From Phaeodactylum tricornutum CCAP 1055/1 (taxonomy: Eukaryota; Bacillariophyta; Bacillariophyceae; Surirellales; Neidiaceae), in contig NC_011672.1 of NCBI RefSeq assembly GCF_000150955.2, positions 62,001-126,000 of the forward strand: 64,000 bases of DNA, read 5' to 3'. Every line of letters starts with the position of its first letter. Position 1 is the stretch's first letter. Under the pieces are notes generated by a model, which was given only the letters and a program-made list of their open reading frames with translations, was not told where the DNA came from and ran no database searches. Below, piece by piece: positions 21,606 to 31,825 of this stretch. The position numbers were made by a program, and so were the translations under genes.

Positions 21606-23685
21606 ATGGGCAAAGTCTTATCACTCGCAAACCTTGCGATTGCTCGTTATATTTCTCTAACCCCTGCGGTCCGTACCTTGATGCTGCTACAAGTAGTGGC
21701 TCTGCTTTTGAACTTGTGCGGCGCTTTTGAGCCACCGAAGACTCTTCGCAATGTTCCTCTGGACCGCTCCGATGTCGGACGTACAGGGCTTTCCCCAGAA
21801 CCTACGTGCGGACAGTATTTGGCACCGTCTATCCTCCCTGGAGCCGGTTTGGGCATGTATTCGGGTGTGGAAATCGAAGAAGACGATCCTGTGAGCTACG
21901 GAGACATTTGTATTCCACTAATTGATTTGAAATTGGTACGTCCATTCCCAGGACAGAATTCTGTATCCACTTCCCGCAATGATTCGCACTTTTCGTAGCG
22001 GCTTGCAACGAAGCTTGTGAATACTTTTCGTCTCCACGAGATCTAACGGTGTTTTTTCTTCAATACTTTTGCATCAGCACGTCGGGAACGATGACAACGA
22101 CTTCTACAATCCCTTTGCCGCCTACGTGTGGCAAGCCAGCGCCTTGGGTATGATTGATCTCAACCTTTCGAAGGATGTCAGTGCCTTCTGTATGGGTATC
22201 AACAGTATTGCCAATTGCCACCTCCCCTTAAAGCATGCGTACCAGACTAAGCCGGAATACGATCCTCAAGTCCTGCGACACAGGCACGCCTCGGTTGGAT
22301 CTTTTACGCCCTATTTCAACCTCACATCTTTCGCGGCACGTCCCATTCCGTCGGGCAGTGAAATTTTTAAGTCGTACGGCAATTACTGGTTTGAAACCCG
22401 ATCCGACACGTTCGGTCAACAGTTTCCTTTGTCGACTTCATACAAGGAAGCTAGCAACCTTCTGGAAAAATTGTTTGTGTCAATGAAATTGACCAGCTCT
22501 CTAAGTGCGAGCTTGTACGATGAGGTGGTGTTGAGTATCAAAGAATTGCTACCTTCGCGTACCATGAACGCCTTTCCCAATACGGTACCCCATGCCATTT
22601 TAGGAGCTCACGAAAGCTTGGCTGCTGTTCATCAAACACTGGTCATCCGAGATTTGGAGTGGTTGCGATTGAATGGTCGGTGCCTGGATCATATCCGTCC
22701 GGGAACGTCAACTCTTGAAAACGTTGGGCACGGTGCATTCGCCACACGAGATTTATCATCCGGAACTATCGTGTCTGCCTCCCCTGTACACCACATTGAG
22801 CGCGCATTTACCCAAATGTATGAAGTCAGATACGATGAAGCTGCCAAAAAACATGTACCCGACAAATCAAAAATTGTTGCCTATCAGCTGCTATTAAATT
22901 ATTGCTTTGGCCACAATGAATCAACTGTGTTGGTCTGTCCCTATGGAAATGGTGTAAATTATATCAACCACGTCCGGGAACATGCCAACGTCAAGGTGCG
23001 CTGGGCTCAAGACTTCCCAGCTCACCAAGATGATGTCCTGCATCAGGCAACCCCCGAAGACCTCTTCAATTCCACTGCGGAACCTAAATTTGTTCTCGAA
23101 TATATTGCTTTACGCGACATTGTAGCAGGCGAGGAAATATTTTTGGACTATGGCGAATCCTGGGACGCTGCGTGGAATGCCCACTCCTTGTCCTACGAGC
23201 CGTTTGGTGGAGCTACCTCGGCTGAACGCTACCGAGATGCGTTTTGGGTCAACGAAAATCACGGTGACATGCCACTACGAACTCGGCAAGAGCAAATCGT
23301 GGATCCGTACCCAGATAATTGGGTTTTGCGCGTTCACCCCTGGGTCTTGCAGCACCACATAAAGTATGGCTACCTTTCTGGCAATTACGATTGGCAGGAG
23401 TCAGATCGTACTCCACTCCGCGATGATTTCGGCTTGCCTTGTCAAATTTTGGAGCGGCACGAAAACGGAACCATTCCACACAAGTACACAATCCTGGCTG
23501 ATACCACTAGCGTTGATTGGTTCGAGACAGACAGCGTGGCCATTTCTCAAGTGCCTCGATCGGCTTTGACCTGGTTGAACGCACCCGGAACAATGGATTT
23601 TCATCTCCCCAACGCCTTTCGACAACCCATAGGATTGTCGGACGAAATGATGCCAACCCAATGGCGGAATCTCCTGGCCAAGTAA
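21606..23685 (+). CDS. Secretory or plastid-targeted tandem-SET-domain protein B (two exons)
   Basis: Exons 21606-21935 and 22078-23685 give 645 aa. The ATG at 21606 is the first in frame (the open frame runs back to a TTG). The leader ends MLLQVVALLLNLCGAFEPP: a hydrophobic stretch then GA-F, which fits the diatom ASAFAP-type plastid presequence. Module 1 starts at SILPGAGLGMYSG and ends IPSGSEIFKSYGNYWF; NSIANCH replaces the canonical NH. Module 2 has GHGAFATRDLSSGTIVS, LLLNYCFGH, GVNYINHVREHANVKVRW (~403) and GEEIFLDYGESWDAAW (~462). It is clearly a paralogue of the leftward SET gene over its whole length, including the shared C-terminus ending LPNAFRQPIGLSDEMMPTQW. Relative to that gene it has gained, or the other has lost, one intron. 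Substrate unknown; SET activity is inferred for module 2 only. Confidence 0.85.
21936..22077 (+). other. Intron of SET gene B
   Basis: 142 nt, begins GTACGT and ends TTTTGCATCAG, phase 0. Placed by comparing the protein with the intronless paralogue: the join PLIDLKL/HVGNDDN aligns with PIVNPHLHRNYSK. Confidence 0.85.
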
Positions 23686-24084
23686 GGCGGTGGTTTCGCT
23701 TGTTCATTCGAGAGTGCAAAGCCGAAAATCACTAACAGTAAACTGATGTTGAACATACTACTTTGGTTGAATTCGTGTTTTAGTGTTAGAAGTCAAAGCA
23801 AGGCAGACCCTTTCACCATTTTGAGGTGCATATGTCGGAGTGTTTGTTTGAGCTATCAAAGGTACACAGCGAATAAAGGCGTGGTACGCATTTTCTGTAG
23901 CATCGCACACGAATAGTTAGTTGATTCTTCAAGGATATGTAGACATTTTGAATTTGATTCCCGAACACGAGTGTAGGGGGACTTTTTTGGACGCCGTCCG
24001 CCATAGACAGTAAGCTCCACTTTCGATCCGGACCATGGTGGTATCCGGTATCACCGGCGCGCACGCAAATGCCGCTTTGACACA
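23686..24084. other. Intergenic spacer before the sulfotransferase gene
   Basis: 399 bases between two rightward genes; contains a ctaacagtaaa motif at 23732-23742. Presumed 3' end of SET gene B and promoter of the sulfotransferase gene. Nothing else recognised. Confidence 0.4.
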
Positions 24085-25353
24085 ATGATGCTTCCCTCGA
24101 TTTCCCAAAATCAGCTCCATCAAAGAGGTAACAAACTGGTGGTCGACAAGGGTAGCCTAGCACGATCTCCTTCCCCCGAAGCCGGTGAAGGAAAGAACCA
24201 TCGTCGTGTAAGAAGAAAGTATGTTTCGTGTTGCCATAGTTGTCTATTACGATCAATCAATCAGCTATATTTCAAACGGAGGCGGATAGCGTGTACTGTT
24301 TTCTTCGTATCTACGCTGTGGTGGGTACTCTATACGTTCCGACCTGGATCTCTTTCTCAAGAAGTATTGGCTGAGACGAATCTACCTTTGGACTTTGTAG
24401 TTGCCGGTTTTCCCAAATGTGGCACCACAACGTTGATGTACGCCTTCCGGCAGCATTCACAAGTCAATATGAATACACACGAGTCTTGCTCTATTTCCAG
24501 TGCCAGAAAGACGACGACTCAAGTTTGGAACGGACTGCAGGCGGAATTGAGTGACATCATTTCGCTACCGGCTACTGGCCGCGTCAACGGAATAAAATGC
24601 CCAACTGCAATGTATAGTATGAAAGCTCTGCATCGATTACAAAACTGGCATCCTCGTACTAAATGGATTGTGGGACTTCGTCATCCCGTCTGGCAGGTAC
24701 AGTCATTTTATAATTACCGCGTTACGGAAGCCTACGATAAGCTGGAGGCTGCAGCGTCTCAATCGTATTCATGGCTGCCGCGTTTTATGTGGGACCCTCA
24801 ACCATCTTTTCGAAGTCTGGACGATATCTTCACGGCCCCATATCAGCCGTGGAATGAAGTCTCGAGATGGTCCCATCGCTACGAGCTTTTTTTGAACCAA
24901 TTTGGATTCACCAACATGACGGTGCCTGAAGTTGTCGAATGGCAAAACTTGACGGCAGCAAGAGATGCGATGACTCTTTATCCCCATCTCGGACTACTAT
25001 CTGATCATAACTTTGAAATTTTTGTCTATACGGTTGATCAAATGGAGGATGCAAATACTGAGCGGAGCGCTCAGTTTCGAAAGGGTTTACAATCATTTTT
25101 GGGTCTGACCGAGCCTCTGCCCAGCTTGGGACACGAGAACATCAATCACTTTCAAGGCAGTCGGGCCCATCCGGAAACAATTGATATTTGTGATTCGCAG
25201 TGGAGCGATCTGCGATCGCAAATCATTGCTGACGGCCGAGTTACAGCGACTTGGATTCAAGATCGATTGGTTGCGTCGCCGCATGTATCGGTCAGTGACG
25301 ATCCCTTTTTCCGCTCGACATTGGACATGTGGATGCACGATCCGTGTCCCTAG
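24085..25353 (+). CDS. Type II membrane sulfotransferase
   Basis: Predicted 422 aa; a second ATG follows at once at 24088. It transfers sulfate from PAPS, probably to a glycan in the Golgi. The N-terminal ~65 residues are basic and cytosolic-looking, followed by a membrane anchor (IACTVFFVSTLWWVLYTF, ~69-86). The PAPS 5'-phosphosulfate loop is VVAGFPKCGTTTLMYAF (~105-121), and the 3'-phosphate-binding strand and helix is WIVGLRHPVWQVQSFYNY (~194-211), with the conserved Arg and Ser. This is the layout of carbohydrate sulfotransferases and of the Sulfotransfer_3-type families. The C-terminal part (LQSFLGLTEPLP) is the usual tail. In diatoms sulfated mannan-type polysaccharides are known, so a glycan acceptor is reasonable, but the acceptor cannot be read from sequence. 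Confidence 0.88.
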   Translation: MMLPSISQNQLHQRGNKLVVDKGSLARSPSPEAGEGKNHRRVRRKYVSCCHSCLLRSINQLYFKRRRIACTVFFVSTLWWVLYTFRPGSLSQEVLAETNLPLDFVVAGFPKCGTTTLMYAFRQHSQVNMNTHESCSISSARKTTTQVWNGLQAELSDIISLPATGRVNGIKCPTAMYSMKALHRLQNWHPRTKWIVGLRHPVWQVQSFYNYRVTEAYDKLEAAASQSYSWLPRFMWDPQPSFRSLDDIFTAPYQPWNEVSRWSHRYELFLNQFGFTNMTVPEVVEWQNLTAARDAMTLYPHLGLLSDHNFEIFVYTVDQMEDANTERSAQFRKGLQSFLGLTEPLPSLGHENINHFQGSRAHPETIDICDSQWSDLRSQIIADGRVTATWIQDRLVASPHVSVSDDPFFRSTLDMWMHDPCP

Positions 25354-25475
25354 TTAACGAGAGGCCTAAACCAATGCTATGTATAAACAGCAATCGATGA
25401 GCAGTCGAAGTAGCATTGCTTAGCTTTGGTCTCCATAGATTCTACTTCTAAAATAGTCGAGCGGAGAAAGTTGTA

Positions 25476-26258
25476 TCACAATCGATTCGATCCGGTCTGA
25501 GCGTAGCCCATTTCGTCCCATCCCAGTATGTTTCGAATCTTTTGGAGTCGTTTAAGATTGGTATTGCCGTCCGAAACGGGCTGGGTAAGCGGATAGACAA
25601 AAATGGCCGTCCGCGAGGCTGACCGGTACAGGATAACCTTATCCTCGGGCCGCAAAACGAATTCCAAGTCGTCCAAGCCCGCTTCTCCAGACAATCCTGG
25701 CGGTTGCGCCGTCGGGACAGTCGCGTGTAGATACGTGTCGGTGACGTTAAGCACTTTTACGTTGGAATCGACCTGAAGTACGGCAGTCTGCAACGATTGC
25801 CATGCCTTGGCTCCGTCAGACGTTTCCGTAAGGTATGACCAGGGTGGCGAGAATCGGGAAGGATTCTTGACGGCTGACGTGGAAACACCATTCTGAGTAG
25901 CAGGGATACTGGACAATCTATTCTCCTTATTGTTGGCCAGCAGCTCGCCCGTGCAAGTCACTACCGTCTTGCCCGGATCCGATACGGTCGAACATCCACG
26001 GCGACCAGCTGAAGTAGGGAACTCTTGTTGTACTTGCTCCGCGGATGCGGTTGTGGTCGCCATTGGTATTGTGACGCCAAGACTGAAAAAAGCGGCAGAC
26101 GTTTGGTGGAATACGTCACGACGCGAGGACGTTTTGAGCGCTGGCCTTGACAACGGACAATACGTACTCGGAGTCTTCGACTGCAACGAACTCACACGGG
26201 CACTGCCATTGAAAAGACAAAAGGCTACCCTCAGCAGGGCTAAACGCGCTACTTTCAT
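25476..26258 (-). CDS. DUF1499 protein, predicted thylakoid lumen
   Basis: Predicted 260 aa from the ATG at 26258; the frame extends 12 codons upstream only to a TTG. The N-terminus is a signal peptide ([20 protein letters not shown]), then a Ser/Thr-rich transit-like stretch, then RRDVF followed by a hydrophobic run and ATTTASA, which reads as a twin-arginine thylakoid-transfer signal. No clear aromatic residue is seen at the first cleavage site. The mature part matches DUF1499: [18 protein letters not shown], then [22 protein letters not shown] and a final [12 protein letters not shown]. The biochemical role of DUF1499 is not established. It lies next to another lumenal protein gene on the same strand. 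A gtgacagtga motif is at 26386-26395, ~130 bases upstream of the start. Confidence 0.75.
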   Translation of the reverse strand: MKVARLALLRVAFCLFNGSARVSSLQSKTPSTYCPLSRPALKTSSRRDVFHQTSAAFFSLGVTIPMATTTASAEQVQQEFPTSAGRRGCSTVSDPGKTVVTCTGELLANNKENRLSSIPATQNGVSTSAVKNPSRFSPPWSYLTETSDGAKAWQSLQTAVLQVDSNVKVLNVTDTYLHATVPTAQPPGLSGEAGLDDLEFVLRPEDKVILYRSASRTAIFVYPLTQPVSDGNTNLKRLQKIRNILGWDEMGYAQTGSNRL

Positions 26259-26875
26259 GTAACAATACAAAGGGTGCTGACAATGAGGCTTCAAGCCTAG
26301 AGATGACTAGTGAGTACCAGCTCGCTTTCTCAAAGGCACAGAAAGGGAAAGCTAGTGGCATGTAACGATACCAGGCTGTCCTGATTGTGACAGTGAATGG
26401 TGTATTGCTGGATCCCGGACACTGTGGAATGAAAGACGTTTCCCTTTGTTCCTGCTATCTATTTCTAGCTCGGGAAATGGCTAATTAACTGTAATATGAA
26501 ATCATTTTTGGGTTGTACCAAGCATACACTTCCTATACGATTAAGAGTAATATTCATTCTATTCTTTGATCGGGCAGAGAAAGTGTCGGATGCTGTAGAG
26601 AGCCATCACGACGACGATTCAATCCAGTTGTAACCAGATCCGGTAGTTTTAGGGGATGCACGCACACAGACGAGTACACATTCTATAGTAGAGGTGGGCA
26701 GGAAGGTAGGTAGATCTGTCCATTAAGATAGACAGTTCCATCTGTAAAGTTGGTAGGCTACCATACTTACTCCGTAAAAGTGACGCAAGCAATAGAGTGT
26801 CCATTTTTTGGTAATTAGCAATTCGTCGGCATCGACGTATCAAATCTTTTCTCTCTTCCCAACCGGCGGCAAGCT
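26259..26875. other. Spacer between two leftward lumen-protein genes
   Basis: 617 bases holding the promoter of the DUF1499 gene and the 3' end of the PsbP-like gene. It has two ACTGT-type motifs (26386-26395 and taactgtaat near 26486-26495). A short open frame at 26649-26843 shows no motif. Confidence 0.4.
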
Positions 26876-28017
26876 TTACCGTTCGACGCGAAAGGAATCC
26901 GCCATGGCTTCCGCGGTATCCCGTTCGGGCCCACCGGCCTGAAATTTGTTCGCGTTGGTGGAAGTCAGCAGCATGTAAACGTCATTGTCCACTTGATAGG
27001 CGTCGATCAAGCCTCGCCGTTCGACCCGTAAGCCATTTCCCGTGACGGTGGCGTATTTGACTCCCAGTCGACGACGCTCCTTGGTACAGGCTCCTCCAGT
27101 GGTACTGCTGGTGCATGATACTACCTGAGCCGCCATGGTGTTGCTGGAGGTTATTTTGTAATCCTCCACGACATTTCCCGCAGTTTTGACTACGGCCCCT
27201 TGCGGATCGAACAAGGCGGTACCGAACCACGCTTTCGGCACGGTAGCCAAGCTCGTGTCGGGAGGTAATGTCGCCTGCAAAATGTACAATTTATCGCCGT
27301 TGCGTTGGTCGACGTATTGTATGCCTCCCGCCAGTCGATCCAACTGTAGCCAATCGGCGGGCAAGGAATATCGAATGGGTACATCGTAGTACTTGTTACC
27401 ACTGCTACTACCACTACTGCTGACGGGAGCCAGGACGGTGTCCTGAATGGTTTGAAAGGGTCCGGTGACACCGAATTGTTTCGACACCCGTGGCGTCAGA
27501 CCAGGGGTCGACCGCAGGGCGTACCGGGCAACTTGCGGGTCGCCTACTTCTGTCGTACCAGTACTGCCCACCCGGGAAACGGTGTTGGCCTTCCCGCTAT
27601 TGGAGGATTCGTAGAACTTGAGTTGCGATTGTAACGAGGCTCCCGCGTCACCCGCAGCCTGTACGGGAAGCCCCGTTACATCCACACCGGCGGTTGCCGA
27701 TGTGGGGTGGAGACCCAAAGACGCGCCGAGAACAGCGGAAGCAATCGTACTCGTGATCCGGAAATAGCGCCGCCGTGAAACCTCGGCATCGTTGTCGAGC
27801 GCTGACCTAGCGAACGGAATTGTCAGAGAACGAGGATCTGATGAATATGGAACGGATTGTCCGGAGTGGAAGATGCGGTTCTGGGAGGCTGCCTTGACGA
27901 TTTTGATGGCTGGAAGGCTTCGCTACAGTCGAGAGCTCCAACAAAAGTGAGCCCCCAAAGAAGCATTTCCAGCAGCGAGTTATGTCTATACCTCGGCGAT
28001 GGGGTAGCATAGTTCAT
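26876..28017 (-). CDS. PsbP-domain protein, predicted thylakoid lumen (two exons)
   Basis: Proposed exons 28017-27899 and 27806-26876, giving 349 aa. Exon 1 encodes a signal peptide ending GALDCSEAFQPSK, an ASAFAP-type site with Phe. Exon 2 starts SALDNDAEV and then shows a twin-arginine lumen signal: SRRRYFRITSTIASAVLGAS followed by TSATA. The mature region resembles PsbP-family proteins: IRYSLPADWLQLD, DKLYILQATLPPD, VVEDYKITSSN, and a final AEAMADSFRVER. PsbP and PsbP-like proteins serve the oxygen-evolving complex or photosystem assembly on the lumenal side; which of these applies is not clear. If the second exon alone is read, the protein starts at a TTG and lacks targeting, so the two-exon model is preferred. 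Confidence 0.78.
27807..27898 (-). other. Predicted intron of the PsbP-like gene
   Basis: 92 nt, begins GTCAAG and ends TTCGCTAG, phase 2. It is inferred because exon 1 carries the signal peptide in one frame and exon 2 the thylakoid signal in another, and this pair of sites joins them in frame (PSKS/SALDND). The donor is not a strong consensus. Confidence 0.55.
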
Positions 28018-28503
28018 GTTACGGTGGATGCGACGCGTCGAGGCGTTTTTGGCGTATATAACTATTAAAGCCTCGCGACGAACTGAAATCCGATCCGTTC
28101 ATCGTTACGAAGTACGTTGTTCTTTGTTAGCTCTCTACCTAGCTAGCTTAGCTAGACAGACCAGACCAGACGGGCCCGGGACCCTATTGCGTCCGGTAGA
28201 AATGCCAAGTAGACCCGGAGCTCGGCGATGAACGGACCTTCAGAGTCTGTCCGTATACACGTTTCAGGTCACCTACAGGCGCACACACAGTTTCCTTTCT
28301 AATAACAGTAAGGTGGTAGTAGAGTTGGTTCCCTCTACATGCTGTTTCCGCGGACAGACGGTTCGATCGTATACCGACGGGGAAAAGCCATATCGTTCGT
28401 CAAAAAACTGTTGGCATGCTCCTTTCTCTTCCTCTCCTTGTTCATTCGCAATAGTCGGCAACAATAGCAACAGCAAAAGCCCTCAACCAAAAACACCTTC
28501 CTC
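28018..28503. promoter_or_regulatory. Divergent promoter region between PsbP-like and NTF2-like genes
   Basis: 486 bases between opposite start codons. A taacagtaagg motif is at 28304-28314, ~190 bases upstream of the right-hand start. A run of ctagctagcttagctag occurs near 28139-28155. No transcribed feature recognised. Confidence 0.4.
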
Positions 28504-29688
28504 ATGGATAGTCACTCATTTTCTCGTCCGCGCGTGGTAGCCAACGCGGCTCATCCTACTTGGCAGGTTGATGTGTTGCGTCAGGGTGTGCCGGAACCCG
28601 TGGGTGTGTTGACGATCGACGCGCACACGCTGCCCCCACGACGTCGGAAAAACAAAATTGTCTGGCAACTTCCCGACAGCGTCGTGGCAACCTCGTCGTT
28701 TGGAAAAGCACTGGCAGTAGAACCCACGTTTGGAACACACGAGCAGAAACGACTCTGGGAACTCTTCAAGGAACAAAAAAAAACACGACGGAAAAATCTC
28801 GTCAAGAAGAAGGACAGTGGTGACGTTACGGTGACGGCCGAAGCATCATTTGAGAATACTGCGAATTCGGTATCGACCACTACGACTAGTAATGCGGGGA
28901 CTGAAAGTTCGCGAACAGAGCCAGACGCGGATGACGAAGGGGAAGAAGCAACGAAATCGGCGGTGCTTCGGGTCTCTTCCGATATTCACGTAGATACGAC
29001 CGCACCTCCGGTACGATCGTCAATGGTGCCTTCCTTTGTTCCACCACCCCCACCTGGCTTTGGAGTGTCGGGGATGGCGCGCGGAGAACAGCAAGAGCCC
29101 TCCCCAAACTTATCCATTTCCTCGACGGCATCTCAAGCCCATCTTCCGGCTCCACCGGGCATCCCGGCACGTCCCAATCCGATACCCGATGCTCTACCTA
29201 CACCCAGTTACTTTGCTCCCCCTATACCGTCGGCCCCGGAAACTTTGGCCGCTTCGGTCGTCCAGACCATGCTAGCGTGCCTGCCTCGGGGAGACGTCAA
29301 TGGCTGGATGCGTTTCTACCACCCCTCCGTGCGCAAAGCTCTATTGGTGGGTAGCGCCCAAGCCGTTTGTCACGGCTGGACCGACGCCTACACCCAATGG
29401 CAAAGCTTGGCTCCGGCAGCGCCATCGTCACCCTCCAGTGCGTGGCAAGTGCACGGTTGTCATACCCAAATTGTATCCACCGGATACACTGGCCACGAAC
29501 CGCTTTCAACGGCTTCCCCGCCCTCTTATTTGCTCACCATTACGGGGCGTACAGTTCAGAAACAACAGGAAACCTTGAATTTTCATTTGTCGTTAATTTT
29601 AAGCTACAGCAGCCAAGACGGAAATCAAGGAGGTTACCAAATATGCAACGACGTTTTGAGTTTGGTACCGTTGGCGGCGAGACCCTAG
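28504..29688 (+). CDS. Proline-rich protein with a C-terminal NTF2-like domain
   Basis: Predicted 394 aa, no signal peptide or membrane segment. Residues 1-75 may form a small folded part (VDVLRQGVPEPVGVLTIDAH). Then comes a basic, Lys-rich helix (LWELFKEQKKTRRKNLVKKK, ~80-100), a Ser/Thr/Glu linker, and a proline-rich block with FVPPPPPGFG and LPAPPGIPARP (~180-245). The last ~135 residues read as an NTF2-like fold: SVVQTMLACLPRGDVNGWMRFYHPSV at the helix, GWTDAYTQW, then strands ending ETLNFHLSLILSY and GGYQICNDVLSLV, which parallels the end of G3BP/Mex67-type domains. Such modules bind nucleoporins or FG/FGDF-type ligands, and the proline runs suggest a protein-binding scaffold, possibly in RNA metabolism. 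That role is inference. Confidence 0.65.
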   Translation: MDSHSFSRPRVVANAAHPTWQVDVLRQGVPEPVGVLTIDAHTLPPRRRKNKIVWQLPDSVVATSSFGKALAVEPTFGTHEQKRLWELFKEQKKTRRKNLVKKKDSGDVTVTAEASFENTANSVSTTTTSNAGTESSRTEPDADDEGEEATKSAVLRVSSDIHVDTTAPPVRSSMVPSFVPPPPPGFGVSGMARGEQQEPSPNLSISSTASQAHLPAPPGIPARPNPIPDALPTPSYFAPPIPSAPETLAASVVQTMLACLPRGDVNGWMRFYHPSVRKALLVGSAQAVCHGWTDAYTQWQSLAPAAPSSPSSAWQVHGCHTQIVSTGYTGHEPLSTASPPSYLLTITGRTVQKQQETLNFHLSLILSYSSQDGNQGGYQICNDVLSLVPLAARP

Positions 29689-30040
29689 CTCATTTGGTCA
29701 GCCTCTCCTTGTGTCGACCGTTACTCTCTCACCTTACTGTCTCGTTCAACTTGGGGAGCTGCGTTGTGTTTTGGTTTGTGACAGGTACATGTTGGAAGGG
29801 GGCGCTTCAATTTTTGTACTATCCCGAACGGCAGGACGTCCGGTTGGTCGATTCGCAAAGTTCCAGAGTAGGTTGACTTTGGCAGCTTTCAGAGTACCTT
29901 ACGATTTAATATTTAATCGGCACCCTTTGCTGCGCGCACCATTGGCTTGGTACTCTACTCTTTCTGCACCATAGCTCCCACTATACAGCACTAGCAAGAA
30001 CTGCACGGGGCCTTTGTACGAGACATAGAGTCGAAGCCGT
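29689..30040. other. Convergent 3' spacer
   Basis: 352 bases between the stop codons of the NTF2-like and GH130-like genes; nothing recognised beyond one cttactgtct motif near 29737. Confidence 0.5.
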
Positions 30041-31825
30041 TTAAAATTTGGCCGTCAACGTCTCGGGCGCAAACAGCATTTTCTTTACGTCGTCTTTCGC
30101 AATGACTACTAGACGGGGGACGCAGTCGTTGATGCCGTACGACACAATAAGCTTGGTCGGATCATCGGCCTTTTCCACCATGCCACTCACAAAGTGAATG
30201 CGGGGACAGTTTTGTGCACTACCGATCCACAGATTTTCCCGATTCAAGTACGGGTAGGGATTTCCTCCCGCTTCGTCGGGAGCGGAGCGTCCGAAACAGA
30301 AATTTCCGGTTCGAGCCACCACCCGGTACGGAGCCCTGGCTTCCATGGCATAGAACGCCGAAAAGTACGAGTTGAACGGCACGTTCGCGTCCGGGAGACC
30401 TCGCTGTTTGTATCGGCTTTTGCTGTGCGAAATACCCAAAAGTAGAGGCGGGCCGTGGGGATCGGGGTTCTCCATTGCTACACAACACGCGCTGCCTCGC
30501 TGGAACGTGAGTGCGGGTGCATACACCCCGTGTTTTACGTAGTGCAATTCGTCCATCGTGGCAAAGGAGGGAAAAGGGAGTGTACTGGTATTCGCCGGGA
30601 GATAGTGTGGCAACGTCTGGTTGCGCCACTCCGCATCACAGTCCACATCCAGATCCAAAATCTCCTTGTCACCCATAGGCATGAGTTCAATTACGGTACG
30701 ATTGTCGGCGTCGACAAAATACACCAGATTTTTGCCCACCCGGCGGATGCGGTAGTCCCGGCTGCCGCATACACGATTGTGCACGTAAAGCGTCAGATTG
30801 GTGTGGTTGGATACGGTGGGTACGGGAACAAAGTCATGGTCGGCTCCTTCGGGGGGTGGTACAACATAGACTTGCCTCAAATGGGCGAAGGAACCAAGGT
30901 AAAGTTGGTCGTGCAAGACGAAGAGGCGGGGATCCTCGTACCGTGGCATCGTGGACCGTACCTCCAGCATGGTGTCTTGTAGAATCGTCAAACGAGCATC
31001 CAAAAAAGCGAGACCGAGATACTGCCGGGGTTTCTTCTTGGGCCAAGTCTTGGAGGCCATGAACTCTAGCAATTGTGGTTCGACGATGCAGGCGTGGAGA
31101 TTACTAACACGGTAGGCGGCCAGATACACGGGTTGTTCCGGGGCAGCCCTCCCGGGGAGTGTCAGCCAGGGCCGTTGGGATGTGGGGAGGGTCACAATCG
31201 TGGGATTGAATTCAAAAAGGAAGAGCCGTTCACCGTCGGGGAGTGTCGTAAAGTAGGCGGTGAGATTGGCGAGCTCGTTCGTGGGGATGCGGTTTTCGCG
31301 GGGGATTGAACGGAGGTGGTGCGTTTGCGCGTCGACGACGGGAGGAGCCACGTCGTCCGCCCGCCAGTAGCGTTTTTCGGATACGGAACACGAGTGGGGA
31401 TCGCAGCGTCCACAGTGGTCGTTGGTTTGCGCCAGTTCCTGACCAGCCTCGGTCTCACTCGCGTTGCTGTACGCCATCCGACTGGCGATCAATTTACCAC
31501 AGGCTTCTCGGCGGTTCCCCGAGTCGGTCAGGTAACATTGGGAACAGACGGTATGTTGGAGAAAGGAAGATGTCGACTCGTTGCGTTGGAATACGAGTGC
31601 CGGTGGTCGAATCGCCCTTTGGGCGGAGGTCCGGATCATGTATTCGAGAACGGCATGGTGAGTGTCGAGGAGCGCTGCGGGAGTTTCGGTCGCTATCCGC
31701 AAAGTGGCGTAGCGAATCGTCCCCACGGCAATCACCATTGCTGTACCAGACAATGCGTACAACCAACGATTCCGACCCCACCGCGACGGTCGGTCGGCCA
31801 GCGATGACGATCGCGGGAGCGCCAT
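30041..31825 (-). CDS. Type II membrane protein with a GH130/GH43-like beta-propeller
   Basis: Predicted 594 aa from the ATG at 31825 (the open frame runs back 12 codons only to a TTG). A basic N-terminus precedes a membrane anchor (WLYALSGTAMVIAVGTIRYA, ~21-40), so type II in the secretory pathway. The lumenal part from ~200 has propeller hallmarks: RYEDPRLFVLHDQLYLG, an active-site-like Glu-Asp-Pro-Arg blade typical of GH130 mannoside phosphorylases and related glycosidases; NPDPHGPPLLLGISHSKSRY; and VSGMVEKADDPTKLIVSYGIN, the pattern of the last blade. GH130 enzymes act on beta-mannosides, which would suit a mannan-containing wall, but the substrate here is unknown and a non-catalytic or transferase role is possible. 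A Cys-rich stretch near 108-158 (CSQCYL, CGRCDPHSCS) is unusual and may be disulfide-bonded. Confidence 0.6.
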   Translation of the reverse strand: MALPRSSSLADRPSRWGRNRWLYALSGTAMVIAVGTIRYATLRIATETPAALLDTHHAVLEYMIRTSAQRAIRPPALVFQRNESTSSFLQHTVCSQCYLTDSGNRREACGKLIASRMAYSNASETEAGQELAQTNDHCGRCDPHSCSVSEKRYWRADDVAPPVVDAQTHHLRSIPRENRIPTNELANLTAYFTTLPDGERLFLFEFNPTIVTLPTSQRPWLTLPGRAAPEQPVYLAAYRVSNLHACIVEPQLLEFMASKTWPKKKPRQYLGLAFLDARLTILQDTMLEVRSTMPRYEDPRLFVLHDQLYLGSFAHLRQVYVVPPPEGADHDFVPVPTVSNHTNLTLYVHNRVCGSRDYRIRRVGKNLVYFVDADNRTVIELMPMGDKEILDLDVDCDAEWRNQTLPHYLPANTSTLPFPSFATMDELHYVKHGVYAPALTFQRGSACCVAMENPDPHGPPLLLGISHSKSRYKQRGLPDANVPFNSYFSAFYAMEARAPYRVVARTGNFCFGRSAPDEAGGNPYPYLNRENLWIGSAQNCPRIHFVSGMVEKADDPTKLIVSYGINDCVPRLVVIAKDDVKKMLFAPETLTAKF

